Shown piece after piece: positions 27,103-35,655 of a stretch of 64,000 nt of DNA. This stretch comes from Bacteroidota bacterium. Lineage in GTDB: Bacteria; Bacteroidota; Bacteroidia; B-17B0; Aurantibacillaceae. The stretch is from the NCBI GenBank assembly GCA_016702705.1, contig JADJDM010000001.1:310001-374000 (forward strand). Reading direction: 5' to 3'. A model generated the notes under the pieces. The model was not told the DNA's origin and made no database searches. It was given only the letters and a program-made list of their open reading frames with translations. The position numbers and the translations under genes were made by a program. Each line of letters opens with the position of its first letter. Positions within the stretch are counted from its first letter, which is position 1.

Positions 27103-27114
27103 ATTAGTACTAAT
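27103..27114. promoter_or_regulatory. 12-bp palindrome overlapping the next start codon
   Basis: ATTAGTACTAAT is a perfect palindrome whose last two bases belong to the ATG at 27113. It is the second consecutive gene with a symmetrical sequence over its start. Confidence 0.3.
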
Positions 27115-27802
27115 GAAATTTTTGCTCATATTTGTCTTTACTTTTTCTTGTTTTTTAATAAGTTCGCAAACTCCTGCAGTTAAAGAAATCAAGAAAAAAC
27201 AAAATGATCCCATTTTTTCTTTTGGCTTTGGTGCAAATCTTTCGAGTGTAAATGTATTTAGAAACTATAAAGAAAATCCCTACAAACTTGGTTGGAATGC
27301 ACGTGTTACTTATAATTTTAGTGATAACCTTAGGTTTACAACTGAATACAATCGTATTCCTAAATTTAGTTTAAGTCCAACTTGGTTAGATATTCGAAAC
27401 CAATCATTTGTTATTTCCGCTAATGCAATTGGCTATATTGTTGACCAAGATGTTATGATCTATACTATTTCAGGTCTTTGCATTCAATCTTGGAAAGGAT
27501 ATTATACAGGTTTGCAAGATTTTAGTACTGCACAATTTTACTATTCGGATAATACTTATGTACGCAACCGTAATCTTTGCCTTGATTTAGGCATCGGATT
27601 TGAAAGACCTTTCCCAGGATTTAATTTATTTGGAGATTTTAGGTATCGATTTGCCAACATCGACAATAGATTTGGAATCACTGATGCTAATTATAATTTA
27701 GGAATAAAATTTCCAATTATAACTAAAAGTACAGAGTCTAGTAAAAAGAAAAAACATTCCAGAAAATTATTTAAAGGAAAAGATAAGTATCGTTGGTTCT
27801 AA
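27113..27802 (+). CDS. Outer-membrane beta-barrel-like protein
   Basis: A 229-residue secreted protein with a signal peptide (KFLLIFVFTFSCFLISSQ) and about eight amphipathic strands, for example WNARVTYNFSDNLRFTTEYNR and GIGFERPFPGFNLFGDFRYRF. This is the pattern of small OmpW/OmpX-type barrels of Bacteroidota. A lysine-rich C-terminal tail (about 18 residues) follows the last strand, which is unusual for a barrel and may lie in the periplasm. I do not recognise a named family. It follows the YiiX-like gene by 36 bp on the same strand. The repeat element at 27805 begins 2 bp after its stop codon. Confidence 0.62.
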   Translation: MKFLLIFVFTFSCFLISSQTPAVKEIKKKQNDPIFSFGFGANLSSVNVFRNYKENPYKLGWNARVTYNFSDNLRFTTEYNRIPKFSLSPTWLDIRNQSFVISANAIGYIVDQDVMIYTISGLCIQSWKGYYTGLQDFSTAQFYYSDNTYVRNRNLCLDLGIGFERPFPGFNLFGDFRYRFANIDNRFGITDANYNLGIKFPIITKSTESSKKKKHSRKLFKGKDKYRWF

Positions 27803-27804
27803 AA

Positions 27805-27873
27805 AGGATTACGAATTGTTTACGAATATACGAATGATGGCGAATCTTTTACGAATATACTAATCTGTGTTTG
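27805..27873 (+). repeat. ACGAATATAC-type repeat directly after a stop codon
   Basis: Starting 2 bp after the TAA of the barrel gene, the sequence reads GGATTACGAATT, then TTACGAATATACGAA, and closes with another ACGAATATACTAAT copy. The first about 30 bp closely match the minus-strand element that begins after the M1 peptidase stop at 3271, in the same orientation relative to the gene. Confidence 0.7.
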
Positions 27874-27914
27874 GTAGTAATTAATTTATTCGTTAGTGGA
27901 AATAATCACTCCAT

Positions 27915-28538
27915 TTATTTTACACCTGGAAAATCAGCTGGGTTTATATACTCTCTCTCTTCTATAATCTGATTTGTTTTTTTGCTTTCTTGTTTGCTAC
28001 CTACAACAGTTGACAAATCAATATTTAACGGATTCGAAACATTTATTTTAGTAACGGTTATTTGTTGTGCGGCTCTAACATAAAAAAGACTATCGACTTC
28101 TTGATGCGATTCATGTATATTGGCTATAAATAAAGGAACGTTTTTTAATACATCATTGTAATAGAAAAATTGCTCTCTTTTACCTATTAAGCTTGAAATA
28201 GTTAAACTAAAGGTGTCATTTAAAGAAACTTGTTTATCATTGACTTTTAATTTCAGCACAACATCATTCGGCATACTTTTACTTTTCCATGATATATCTA
28301 TATTTCCATTAAGTGTTATATCTTCCTTGTTTACCTCACTTAATTTATATGGTTCACTTTGAAAGGAGATATAGCATAGTGCGGAATCCTTTGGTGTAAT
28401 TTTAAAAACTAAATCTGGGCCTTTGCCTTGTGCAAAAAATTGAACTTCTTTTTTATTGCATGACGAGCAAAGGAGCAGGGTGAAACAAGTTACCACTAAA
28501 GAAACAAGCTTTGTTTTGTTTTTTCTAATATGACTCAT
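27915..28538 (-). CDS. Hypothetical lipoprotein
   Basis: A 207-residue protein of unknown family. The N-terminus has a positively charged stretch (RKNKTKLVSLV) and a hydrophobic core ending LLLCSSC, where the cysteine near residue 27 fits a lipobox, so a membrane lipoprotein is likely. The rest is beta-rich, with VFKITPKDSALCYISF and IDISWKSK segments that look like immunoglobulin-like strands. No catalytic motif is seen. It sits alone between the barrel gene (convergent) and the sucAB operon terminator, on the same strand as sucAB. Confidence 0.55.
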   Translation of the reverse strand: MSHIRKNKTKLVSLVVTCFTLLLCSSCNKKEVQFFAQGKGPDLVFKITPKDSALCYISFQSEPYKLSEVNKEDITLNGNIDISWKSKSMPNDVVLKLKVNDKQVSLNDTFSLTISSLIGKREQFFYYNDVLKNVPLFIANIHESHQEVDSLFYVRAAQQITVTKINVSNPLNIDLSTVVGSKQESKKTNQIIEEREYINPADFPGVK

Positions 28539-28578
28539 TTTTTCTTTTCAATAATTTGAACGAGCAAATTTTATTTCA

Positions 28579-28610
28579 CAAAAAAACCCTCTTCCTTTCG
28601 GAAGAGGGTT
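28579..28610 (-). terminator. Rho-independent terminator of the sucA-sucB operon
   Basis: On the minus strand an 11-bp perfect stem (28600-28610 and 28585-28595, AACCCTCTTCC and its complement) with a GAAA loop is followed by a T-run. It begins 4 bp past the sucB stop codon. GAAA tetraloops are especially stable. Confidence 0.85.
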
Positions 28611-28614
28611 GTAA

Positions 28615-29868
28615 TTACAATCCCAATAAAACCTCTTCAGGTTGTTTGCCGCCAAATAACATACGGCTTGGGTCTTCTAACATTTCTTTTACTTTTACCA
28701 AGAAACCAACACTTTCTCTTCCGTCAATAATACGGTGATCATAACTTAAAGCAACATACATCATTGGACGTATAACAACTTGTCCGTTAACTGCCATTGG
28801 GCGCTCAACAACATTGTGCATACCTAAGATAGCACTTTGTGGAGGATTAATAATTGGTGTACTCATCATAGAACCAAACACACCACCATTAGTAATAGTA
28901 AATGTACCACCTTCCATATCAGGAATAGTTAATTTACCATCGCGTGCTTTTACAGCCAACGCTTTAATGCCAGCTTCAATTTGTGCCAAGCTCATTTGCT
29001 CTGCATTACGCAATACAGGTACCATTAAACCTTTTGGTGCACTCACTGCAATTCCAATGTCACAATATTTATGGTAAACAATTTCTTCTCCGTTAATCAT
29101 TGCGTTAACAGCAGGGAAATGATATAATGCTTCGGTAACTGCTTTTGTAAACAAGCTCATGAAACCAATGTTTGTTCCATGAACTTTAGAAAACTGCTCT
29201 TTATATTTTGCACGCAAAGCATAGATAGCGCTCATATCAACTTCGTTAAAAGTAGTAAGCATTGCAGTTTCATTTTTCACTGCAACTAAACGCTTAGCAA
29301 CAACTTTACGTAGGTTCGTCATTTTTTGAGAATCCGTATCACGACCACCTTTCCATGAGTTTGATAAAACCTCAACAGCAGTTGGTAAGCCATTAGATAA
29401 TGCAGCTAGAACATCTTGCTTAGTTATTCTTCCATCTTTTCCTGTACCATTTATTTGAGAAGAACTTACGTTATTCTCTGCCATAATTTTAGCAGCAGAA
29501 ATACTTGGTGTTCCGCTTGCGTATGTCTTCTCGACTGCGCTCGAAGTGACAGCCGGAGCTGCTTCCTTTTTAGGTTCTTCTTTTTTAGCTTCCGCTTTTG
29601 GTGCTTCTACTTTTTTTGCTTCAGGTTTAAATGAAGTGTCGATTTTTACAACAACCTGTCCAACTTTAACGGTATCGCCTTCAGCAGCTAATACTTCTAT
29701 CTTACCGCTTTCTTCTGCATTTAAAGTTAATGTTGCTTTATCCGAATCTACTTCTGCAAGTACTTCATCTTTTTCTACTATATCGCCTGTATTTTTTACC
29801 CAACGAGCAATTACTACTTCTGTTATTGATTCGCCTGGGCTTGGTACTTTAAGTTCTACGATTGCCAT
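28615..29868 (-). CDS. sucB: 2-oxoglutarate dehydrogenase E2 (dihydrolipoamide succinyltransferase)
   Basis: SucB is the core of the 2-oxoglutarate dehydrogenase complex and transfers the succinyl group from E1 to CoA. Domains in order: a lipoyl domain (residues about 2-78) with the lipoylated K44 in DSDKATL, an Ala/Pro/Lys/Glu-rich linker, an E3-binding domain (about residues 120-160, including KIMAENNVSSSQINGTGKDGRITKQDV), and the catalytic acetyltransferase-like domain ending in SYDHRIIDGRESVGFL, where the histidine and aspartate are catalytic. The length of 417 residues is normal. It lies 39 bp downstream of sucA in the same operon. Confidence 0.96.
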   Translation of the reverse strand: MAIVELKVPSPGESITEVVIARWVKNTGDIVEKDEVLAEVDSDKATLTLNAEESGKIEVLAAEGDTVKVGQVVVKIDTSFKPEAKKVEAPKAEAKKEEPKKEAAPAVTSSAVEKTYASGTPSISAAKIMAENNVSSSQINGTGKDGRITKQDVLAALSNGLPTAVEVLSNSWKGGRDTDSQKMTNLRKVVAKRLVAVKNETAMLTTFNEVDMSAIYALRAKYKEQFSKVHGTNIGFMSLFTKAVTEALYHFPAVNAMINGEEIVYHKYCDIGIAVSAPKGLMVPVLRNAEQMSLAQIEAGIKALAVKARDGKLTIPDMEGGTFTITNGGVFGSMMSTPIINPPQSAILGMHNVVERPMAVNGQVVIRPMMYVALSYDHRIIDGRESVGFLVKVKEMLEDPSRMLFGGKQPEEVLLGL

Positions 29869-29907
29869 ACTTTGTTTATTTTGAATGGTGAATGTTTAAT
29901 GTTTTAA

Positions 29908-32637
29908 TTATTTAGCTAATACTTTCGAAAAAATTTTTGTCATAATTTCTTCATTTTCCTCTGCATGTTTTTTACTATAACCTGTTGCAGGAGAAGCTCC
30001 CTCTGCACGGCCAATGTATTTTAAATTTAATGAACGAACAGCATGGTCAACATGTCTCCAAGGGCCAGCATTTTCAGGCTCTTCTTGTACCCACATTAAA
30101 TCAGTTGCTTTTGCATGTTTCTTCAAAATAGCATCTACTTGCTTGTGAGGGAAAGGATACAATTGCTCAATACGAACAACAGCTAAGTCCTCTGCTCCTT
30201 CTTTCTCTCTTCTCTCAATTAAATCATAATATACTTTACCTGAGCAGAAAATAACACGCGTTGTTTTCTTTGCATCTGCTTTTGTATCATCAATTACTTC
30301 TTGGAATTTACCTTTCGTAAAATCTTCTAAAGTACTTACACATGAAGGGTAACGCAATAATTTTTTAGGAGTAAAGCAAATTAATGGTTTTCTAAAATCA
30401 CGTTTTAGTTGGCGACGAATTGCGTGGAATTGTTGTGCTGGAGTTGTTGCATTAATAATTTGCATATTATTCTTAGCACACATTTGCAAGAAACGTTCCA
30501 TACGTGCTGATGAATGCTCAGGGCCTTGTCCTTCGTAACCGTGAGGTAACAATACTACTAAGCCATTCATACGTTGCCATTTGTATTCGGCAGACGCTAG
30601 GTATTGGTCAAATATAATTTGTGCTCCGTTAAAGAAATCACCAAACTGCGCTTCCCAAATAGTTAAGATGTTTGGAGAGGCAAATGCATAACCATATTCA
30701 AAACCTAACACACCATACTCACTTAATAATGAATTAAAGATTCTTAATTCACCTTTTGTTCCGGCGTTATTTAATGGAGTGTATTCTTCTTCGCTATCTT
30801 CAACCTTAACAACTGCGTGACGGTGAGAGAAAGTTCCTCGCTCAACATCTTGTCCGCTAAAACGTACATGATTTCCTTCTTGCATTAATGAGGCATAAGC
30901 TAATAATTCGCCCATTGCCCAATCGTAAGCATCGTTAGCAATCATTGCTTTACGATCATCAAATACTTTTTGTATTTTATTGAAGAACTTTTTATCCTTA
31001 GGTAATTCAGTTGTTTTGTTAGCTAAATCTAAAAACACTTTTTTATCTACTGCAGTATCAGGAGAAGAATCAAACTCATCTCCGTTTGCCTTTTTAATTC
31101 CTTTCCAAACGCCATCTAAGAAAGAAGTGATTTTTGCTTTCTCTGTTTTCTTAGCCTCATCAAGGTTTGCATCTAGTTCAGCTTTAAACTTTGTTTCAAT
31201 TTCTTTTGCTTCATCTGCTAAAGGTGAGCCTTCTGCTCTTAATTTATTTACATAAATTTCTTTAGGATTTAAATGTGCAGCAATTGCTTTGTATAAAACT
31301 GGTTGAGTGAAACGTGGTTCATCTCCTTCGTTGTGACCATATTTACGGTAACACAATAAATCAACAAACACATCTCTTTTAAATGCTTGACGGAATTCCA
31401 TTGCTAATTTAGCAACAAAACAAACTGCTTCAATATCATCGCCATTAACGTGAAACACTGGTGATAAAACAACTTTTGCAACATCTGTACAATAAGTTGA
31501 AGAACGAGCATCAATAAAATTAGTAGTAAAACCAACTTGATTATTTACAACAAGATGAATCGTTCCACCAGTTTTGTAACCATCTAACTGGCTCATTTGT
31601 AAAACTTCGTAAACTATACCTTGCCCCGCTATTGCGGCATCACCATGCAAAAGAATAGGTAATACTTTACTGTTATCACCTGAATATTTATTGTCGATTT
31701 TTGCGCGAACAATGCCTTCAACAACCGGATTAACTGTTTCTAAATGTGAAGGGTTTGGAGTAAGACTCATGTGAATCTTTTTTCCTGAATTGCTTATTTG
31801 ATCGCTGCTATAACCCATGTGGTATTTAACATCACCATCAAATAAACTATCTTCACTCGGGCGACCTTCAAACTCAGTGAACACATCTTTGTATGTTTTG
31901 TTCATGATGTTTGTAAGCACATTTAAACGCCCACGGTGAGGCATACCGATTACAAAATCTTCTACACCTAAATCAGCAGCATGCTCCATTAGTGTATCCA
32001 TTGCAGGAATTAGGGCTTCTCCACCTTCTAATGAGAAACGTTTTTGACCAACAAATTTTGTGTGTAAATAATTTTCGAAACCAACTGCTTGAGTTAATTT
32101 TGTAAGAATAGTTCTTTTTTCATCTAATGAAAACGATGGAGTGTTACGAGATTTCTCCATTCTATCTTGCAACCATTTTACTACTTGTGGTTCACGAACA
32201 AAGGTATATTCTACTCCAATACTTTGACAATAGGTTTGCTCTAAATGAGCTACAATATCTTTTAGTTTTGCCGAACCAAGTCCAAGCTCATTTCCGGCTT
32301 GAAAAACAGTTTCTAAATCTTTATCGCTTAAACCAAAATTAACTAAATCTAAAGTTGGTTCATAGGTACGGCGTTGACGAACTGGATTTGTTTTAGTAAA
32401 CAAATGTCCGCGTTGACGGTAGCCATTGATTAAAGTAATTACTTTAAATTCCTTCGAAATATTTTCTGGAACTGCCCCGCCTGTTGCAGGCTCATCATAA
32501 TTAGCTTTTGCGAACTCGAAGCCACGGAAAAAATCTCTCCACGTAACATCAACTGAGTTTTCGTCTTTCACATATTGTTGGTACAAATTTTCAATTGCGT
32601 TAACATCGCTTGTACCCAGGTAAGAAAATTTATCCAT
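29908..32637 (-). CDS. sucA: 2-oxoglutarate dehydrogenase E1 component
   Basis: SucA decarboxylates 2-oxoglutarate with thiamine diphosphate and passes the succinyl group to the lipoyl arm of SucB in the TCA cycle. The 909-residue protein has the family start (MDKFSYLGTSDVNAIENLYQQYV), the E1 Rossmann core with the GMPHRGRLNVL motif, the thiamine diphosphate-binding GDAAIAGQGIVYEVLQMS and NNQVGFTT segments, and the C-terminal transketolase-like part with LPHGYEGQGPEHSSARMERFLQMC and EPENAGPW. The E2 partner is directly downstream. A possible TAnCTTCG-like promoter box lies about 30 nt upstream but is not a perfect match. Confidence 0.96.
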   Translation of the reverse strand: MDKFSYLGTSDVNAIENLYQQYVKDENSVDVTWRDFFRGFEFAKANYDEPATGGAVPENISKEFKVITLINGYRQRGHLFTKTNPVRQRRTYEPTLDLVNFGLSDKDLETVFQAGNELGLGSAKLKDIVAHLEQTYCQSIGVEYTFVREPQVVKWLQDRMEKSRNTPSFSLDEKRTILTKLTQAVGFENYLHTKFVGQKRFSLEGGEALIPAMDTLMEHAADLGVEDFVIGMPHRGRLNVLTNIMNKTYKDVFTEFEGRPSEDSLFDGDVKYHMGYSSDQISNSGKKIHMSLTPNPSHLETVNPVVEGIVRAKIDNKYSGDNSKVLPILLHGDAAIAGQGIVYEVLQMSQLDGYKTGGTIHLVVNNQVGFTTNFIDARSSTYCTDVAKVVLSPVFHVNGDDIEAVCFVAKLAMEFRQAFKRDVFVDLLCYRKYGHNEGDEPRFTQPVLYKAIAAHLNPKEIYVNKLRAEGSPLADEAKEIETKFKAELDANLDEAKKTEKAKITSFLDGVWKGIKKANGDEFDSSPDTAVDKKVFLDLANKTTELPKDKKFFNKIQKVFDDRKAMIANDAYDWAMGELLAYASLMQEGNHVRFSGQDVERGTFSHRHAVVKVEDSEEEYTPLNNAGTKGELRIFNSLLSEYGVLGFEYGYAFASPNILTIWEAQFGDFFNGAQIIFDQYLASAEYKWQRMNGLVVLLPHGYEGQGPEHSSARMERFLQMCAKNNMQIINATTPAQQFHAIRRQLKRDFRKPLICFTPKKLLRYPSCVSTLEDFTKGKFQEVIDDTKADAKKTTRVIFCSGKVYYDLIERREKEGAEDLAVVRIEQLYPFPHKQVDAILKKHAKATDLMWVQEEPENAGPWRHVDHAVRSLNLKYIGRAEGASPATGYSKKHAEENEEIMTKIFSKVLAK

Positions 32638-32767
32638 AGTTTTTGATAGGATTGTTTAGATAGGCGACGAAGTTAAGAAAAAAGTGTTGAAATTGAGCGA
32701 TTTACTCCCGAAGAATTTATTTGAAAATCAACACATTAGAAAAGATTTTTAACCATAATCTAACTCT

Positions 32768-33919
32768 TTACAACTCCAAACAATCCTTTGCCAATACATT
32801 TGTAATGATTGGTTCACAAGCATTATAGATATCAACAAATTGTTTTGGCGAATTTTTTGTGTATTTCTCGAACAACTTGTACCCGTGATAATATTTAATC
32901 TCTGATGAAGGGTATAATTTTGTGAAATAATACAAGCTTGATGAGAAAAGGGAAAAAACGTATTTTGTTTGTTTTGAGAAGAAGTAAAAAATTAACTCAG
33001 CACCCACGTTTATGAATTTACTATTACCTAATAAAATGTACTTCAATCCTCTTTGCTTAAAATAACTTTCGATTGTATTAATTGCTTCAAAAGACTGTAA
33101 TGGATGTGGTTTCAGAACATAAGTATAATCATCGGGTACATCAATTCTACTTAAATATAGTTGTATGCAGTCTTGCCAAAAATTGGAAGGCACCTCATAA
33201 ATTTCCATGCTTTCAATAAGAATAAATACAAGTTTTTCATTGCCTAATTTTTCGAACTCCTTTTCATTGCTAATTACTTTGTTTGTTTCAAGATTTTGTA
33301 CTGCATTGTAAAACAAATCTCCATAAATAAAACCATTTATCTTTTTTTCATTAGGATTGTTTATTGATTTTAGGTAGGCTTGAAACTCATCTGGAAACAA
33401 GCAAAACAAGTTGCCGGACTGAATTTCATTTTGTTCATAATACAAGTAATCGCCTATTCCATGTTCAAAATAATTTATTTCTGCTTTTGGATATATTTTA
33501 TGCAACACCCCGTTTAAGCCAGTTTTTGTAAGCATATTAAGCTGAACAGTTTCAGAATTCACCTTACTTAAATCCTGTCTTATTCGGTTTTCAAAGTCTT
33601 TAAAAAAAGCAAACATGTGCCTAGAAAGCATTTTGTTATATATGTCTTTTAAAAGAGGTAATTGTTTCGCTTTTCGCGTAAGCCTCTTTTTTAAACTAGG
33701 CCTCATGTTAGTTTCATCCCTTAACTCTGGGGCATAATTTAATATCACATCCCAATTATGAATGAATTTTGTGTCTAAAATTAACTGAGTAAGTGCCGTT
33801 TTCTTAGGCGGGTAATCAATCATTAATACATCCACATCACCTTCCTTTTTAGTGGAAGCAGCATAAATACTTTGCAGTATTGCGCTAAAGTGCGATGAAA
33901 CAAGGAAAATCCGGAGCAT
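32768..33919 (-). CDS. Polysialyltransferase-like glycosyltransferase
   Basis: A 383-residue protein related in pattern to the alpha-2,8-polysialyltransferase/GT52 group of bacterial sialyltransferase-like enzymes. Two landmarks support this: an EHGIGDYLYYEQ segment near residue 150, comparable with the acidic-glycine motif of these enzymes, and YVLKPHPLQSFE near residue 268, comparable with the conserved K-P-H-P motif that binds the CMP-sugar. No membrane helix is seen. If correct, it would add an acidic sugar to a surface glycan from a CMP-activated donor; no CMP-sugar synthetase is in the window. It is transcribed alone, divergent to the LamG gene, with a 13-bp inverted repeat just upstream. 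Confidence 0.55.
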   Translation of the reverse strand: MLRIFLVSSHFSAILQSIYAASTKKEGDVDVLMIDYPPKKTALTQLILDTKFIHNWDVILNYAPELRDETNMRPSLKKRLTRKAKQLPLLKDIYNKMLSRHMFAFFKDFENRIRQDLSKVNSETVQLNMLTKTGLNGVLHKIYPKAEINYFEHGIGDYLYYEQNEIQSGNLFCLFPDEFQAYLKSINNPNEKKINGFIYGDLFYNAVQNLETNKVISNEKEFEKLGNEKLVFILIESMEIYEVPSNFWQDCIQLYLSRIDVPDDYTYVLKPHPLQSFEAINTIESYFKQRGLKYILLGNSKFINVGAELIFYFFSKQTKYVFSLFSSSLYYFTKLYPSSEIKYYHGYKLFEKYTKNSPKQFVDIYNACEPIITNVLAKDCLEL

Positions 33920-33922
33920 ATT

Positions 33923-33957
33923 ATTAATGGCAAAACTACTTCTTTTTTGCCATTAAT
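33923..33957. promoter_or_regulatory. Perfect 13-bp inverted repeat overlapping a -7 box
   Basis: Arms 33923-33935 (ATTAATGGCAAAA) and 33945-33957 are perfect complements with a 9-nt spacer. The left arm overlaps a minus-strand TAGTTTTG box (33938-33931), 11 nt before the ATG at 33919. This placement fits a repressor operator or a leader hairpin of the sialyltransferase-like gene. Confidence 0.45.
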
Positions 33958-34004
33958 CAGATAACAATAGGTCCTAATATACGTTAGTTTTCCAATTTTT
34001 TCTT

Positions 34005-34012
34005 TATATTTG
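34005..34012 (+). promoter_or_regulatory. -7 box TATATTTG for the LamG gene
   Basis: A perfect TAnnTTTG match 17 nt before the ATG at 34030. The shared divergent intergenic region also holds the inverted repeat at 33923-33957. Confidence 0.48.
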
Positions 34013-34029
34013 AATAAAATAAGTCTATT

Positions 34030-35613
34030 ATGCCAAAATGCATTTATGTTTTGTTGTTTGCTTTGACCTTACTGCCTTTTAAAGGAATAAGTCAATCTTG
34101 CCTTGTTTCAAGTTATCCTTTTAATAACAATACAAATGATTTAGTTTCTTCAAATAATGGTGTTGCTTATGGTGCAACACCAACAACTGATCGTTTTGGA
34201 AATCCAAACTCGGCATATTATTTTGATGGAATCAATGACCATATAAATTTCCCAACTGACTTTGATTTTGCCCAACGTACTATTATGTTTTGGTTTAATG
34301 CAAGTAATATTTCGACCACTTTAGGTTGCATGTTTGAAGCAGATCATAATGCAATGAGTAATGCGCAAACAGAAATTGGTGTTAGAAACATTAGTGGTAC
34401 AAATAAGCTTTCTATTTGTGTTGGTGCATCTGCAAATAATTGGGCAACTCCCTCAATAACAACTAATACTTGGTACCATATTGCAATAGTGAGAGATGTT
34501 TCTGAAATAAGATATTATCTAAATTGTCAATTAATTGCGACAAAATATGATATGTCAAATACTGTTTCAAATCAAAGTAATAATACATTTGCCGCGCTAG
34601 GAATGGTAAGTACCAATAGCCATTTTTTTAATGGCAAAATAGATGAACTTAAAATATATAATTGTGCTGTTAGTACAAATGTTATTCAAGAAGCATGCAG
34701 CGTTTCCTGCTCTCCACTTGCCTATTATAATTTTTCAAATACAACAAATAATACAATTAGCTCCAATTTTAATGGTACAAATTATGGTGCAACATTCGTG
34801 TCTGATATAAATGGAAACCCGAATAGTGCATTATATTTTGATGGAATAAGTAATCATGTAGATTTTCCTACTGACTTCGATTTTGCCCAACGTACTATTA
34901 TGTTTTGGTTTAATGCAAGTAATATTTCGACCACTTTAGGTTGCATGTTTGAAGCAGATCATAATGCAATGAGTAATGCGCAAACAGAAATTGGTGTTAG
35001 GAACATTAGTGGTACAAATAAGCTTTCTATTTGTGTTGGTGCATCTGCAAACAATTGGGCAACTCCCTCAATAACAACTAATACTTGGTACCATATTGCA
35101 ATAGTGAGAGATGTTTCTGAAATTAGATATTATCTAGATTGTCAATTAATTGCGACAAAATTTGATATGTCAAATACGGTTTCAAATCAAAGTAATAATA
35201 TATTTGCCGCACTAGGAATGGTAAGTACCAATAGCCATTTTTTTAATGGCAAAATAGATGAACTTAAAATATATAATTGTGTGCTGAATGATACAGAAAT
35301 AAACGCCGAATGTGCTCAATCTACTGGAATACAGACTTCATCTTTTGAAACAGAAAAATGTTCTGAAATTAATAATCAAAATTATTTGTTTTCATCTAGC
35401 CAATCCTTGGAAGCTTTTTTAGAAAAACAAAATAAAAACTCAGCAATAAAAACTATTCATGACATTACAGGAAAAGAGATTTACAATTTTTCTTTTGAAA
35501 ATGAAAGTGAAATTAAATCGCAAATACGAAAACTTCCAAATGGTCTGTTTGTTTATACAATTGATTGTGGTGGTTCGGTTAAAAAAGGTTACTTTATAAT
35601 TAATTATAATTAA
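34030..35613 (+). CDS. Secreted protein with two near-identical LamG domains and a divergent T9SS tail
   Basis: A 527-residue secreted protein. A signal peptide (about residues 1-22) precedes two laminin-G/concanavalin A-like domains (about residues 25-228 and 230-433), each containing YFDGI, RTIMFWFNAS, EIGVRNISG, TWYHIAIVRD and FFNGKIDELKIYN, the usual LamG strand set. LamG domains bind carbohydrates. The C-terminal about 80 residues resemble a T9SS sorting domain (ITGKEIYNF, then LPNGLFVYTI and KKGYF), but the usual YPNP entry is missing. The DNA of the two modules is about 98% identical over about 403 bp, so the duplication is very recent. It likely decorates the cell surface near polysaccharide. 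Confidence 0.85.
   Translation: MPKCIYVLLFALTLLPFKGISQSCLVSSYPFNNNTNDLVSSNNGVAYGATPTTDRFGNPNSAYYFDGINDHINFPTDFDFAQRTIMFWFNASNISTTLGCMFEADHNAMSNAQTEIGVRNISGTNKLSICVGASANNWATPSITTNTWYHIAIVRDVSEIRYYLNCQLIATKYDMSNTVSNQSNNTFAALGMVSTNSHFFNGKIDELKIYNCAVSTNVIQEACSVSCSPLAYYNFSNTTNNTISSNFNGTNYGATFVSDINGNPNSALYFDGISNHVDFPTDFDFAQRTIMFWFNASNISTTLGCMFEADHNAMSNAQTEIGVRNISGTNKLSICVGASANNWATPSITTNTWYHIAIVRDVSEIRYYLDCQLIATKFDMSNTVSNQSNNIFAALGMVSTNSHFFNGKIDELKIYNCVLNDTEINAECAQSTGIQTSSFETEKCSEINNQNYLFSSSQSLEAFLEKQNKNSAIKTIHDITGKEIYNFSFENESEIKSQIRKLPNGLFVYTIDCGGSVKKGYFIINYN
34264..34666 (+). repeat. LamG module repeat, copy 1
   Basis: This segment is repeated at 34879-35281, offset by exactly 615 bp (205 codons). 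Over 403 bp I counted eight base differences, four of them changing an amino acid at most. Confidence 0.9.
34879..35281 (+). repeat. LamG module repeat, copy 2
   Basis: Near-identical second copy of 34264-34666, about 98% by hand count. Differences scatter rather than cluster, which fits a single recent duplication. Confidence 0.9.
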
Positions 35614-35655
35614 TAAAATAGTATTTTTGAGAAAAAGTAAAAGTACTCTGCCAAT

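Noticed and set aside
29416..29884. Plus-strand open frames of 72 and 112 codons opposite the sucB lipoyl domain and linker
   Set aside because: They are antisense to a well-supported gene; the Ala/Ser/Phe-rich composition mirrors the Ala/Lys/Glu linker and has no family features.
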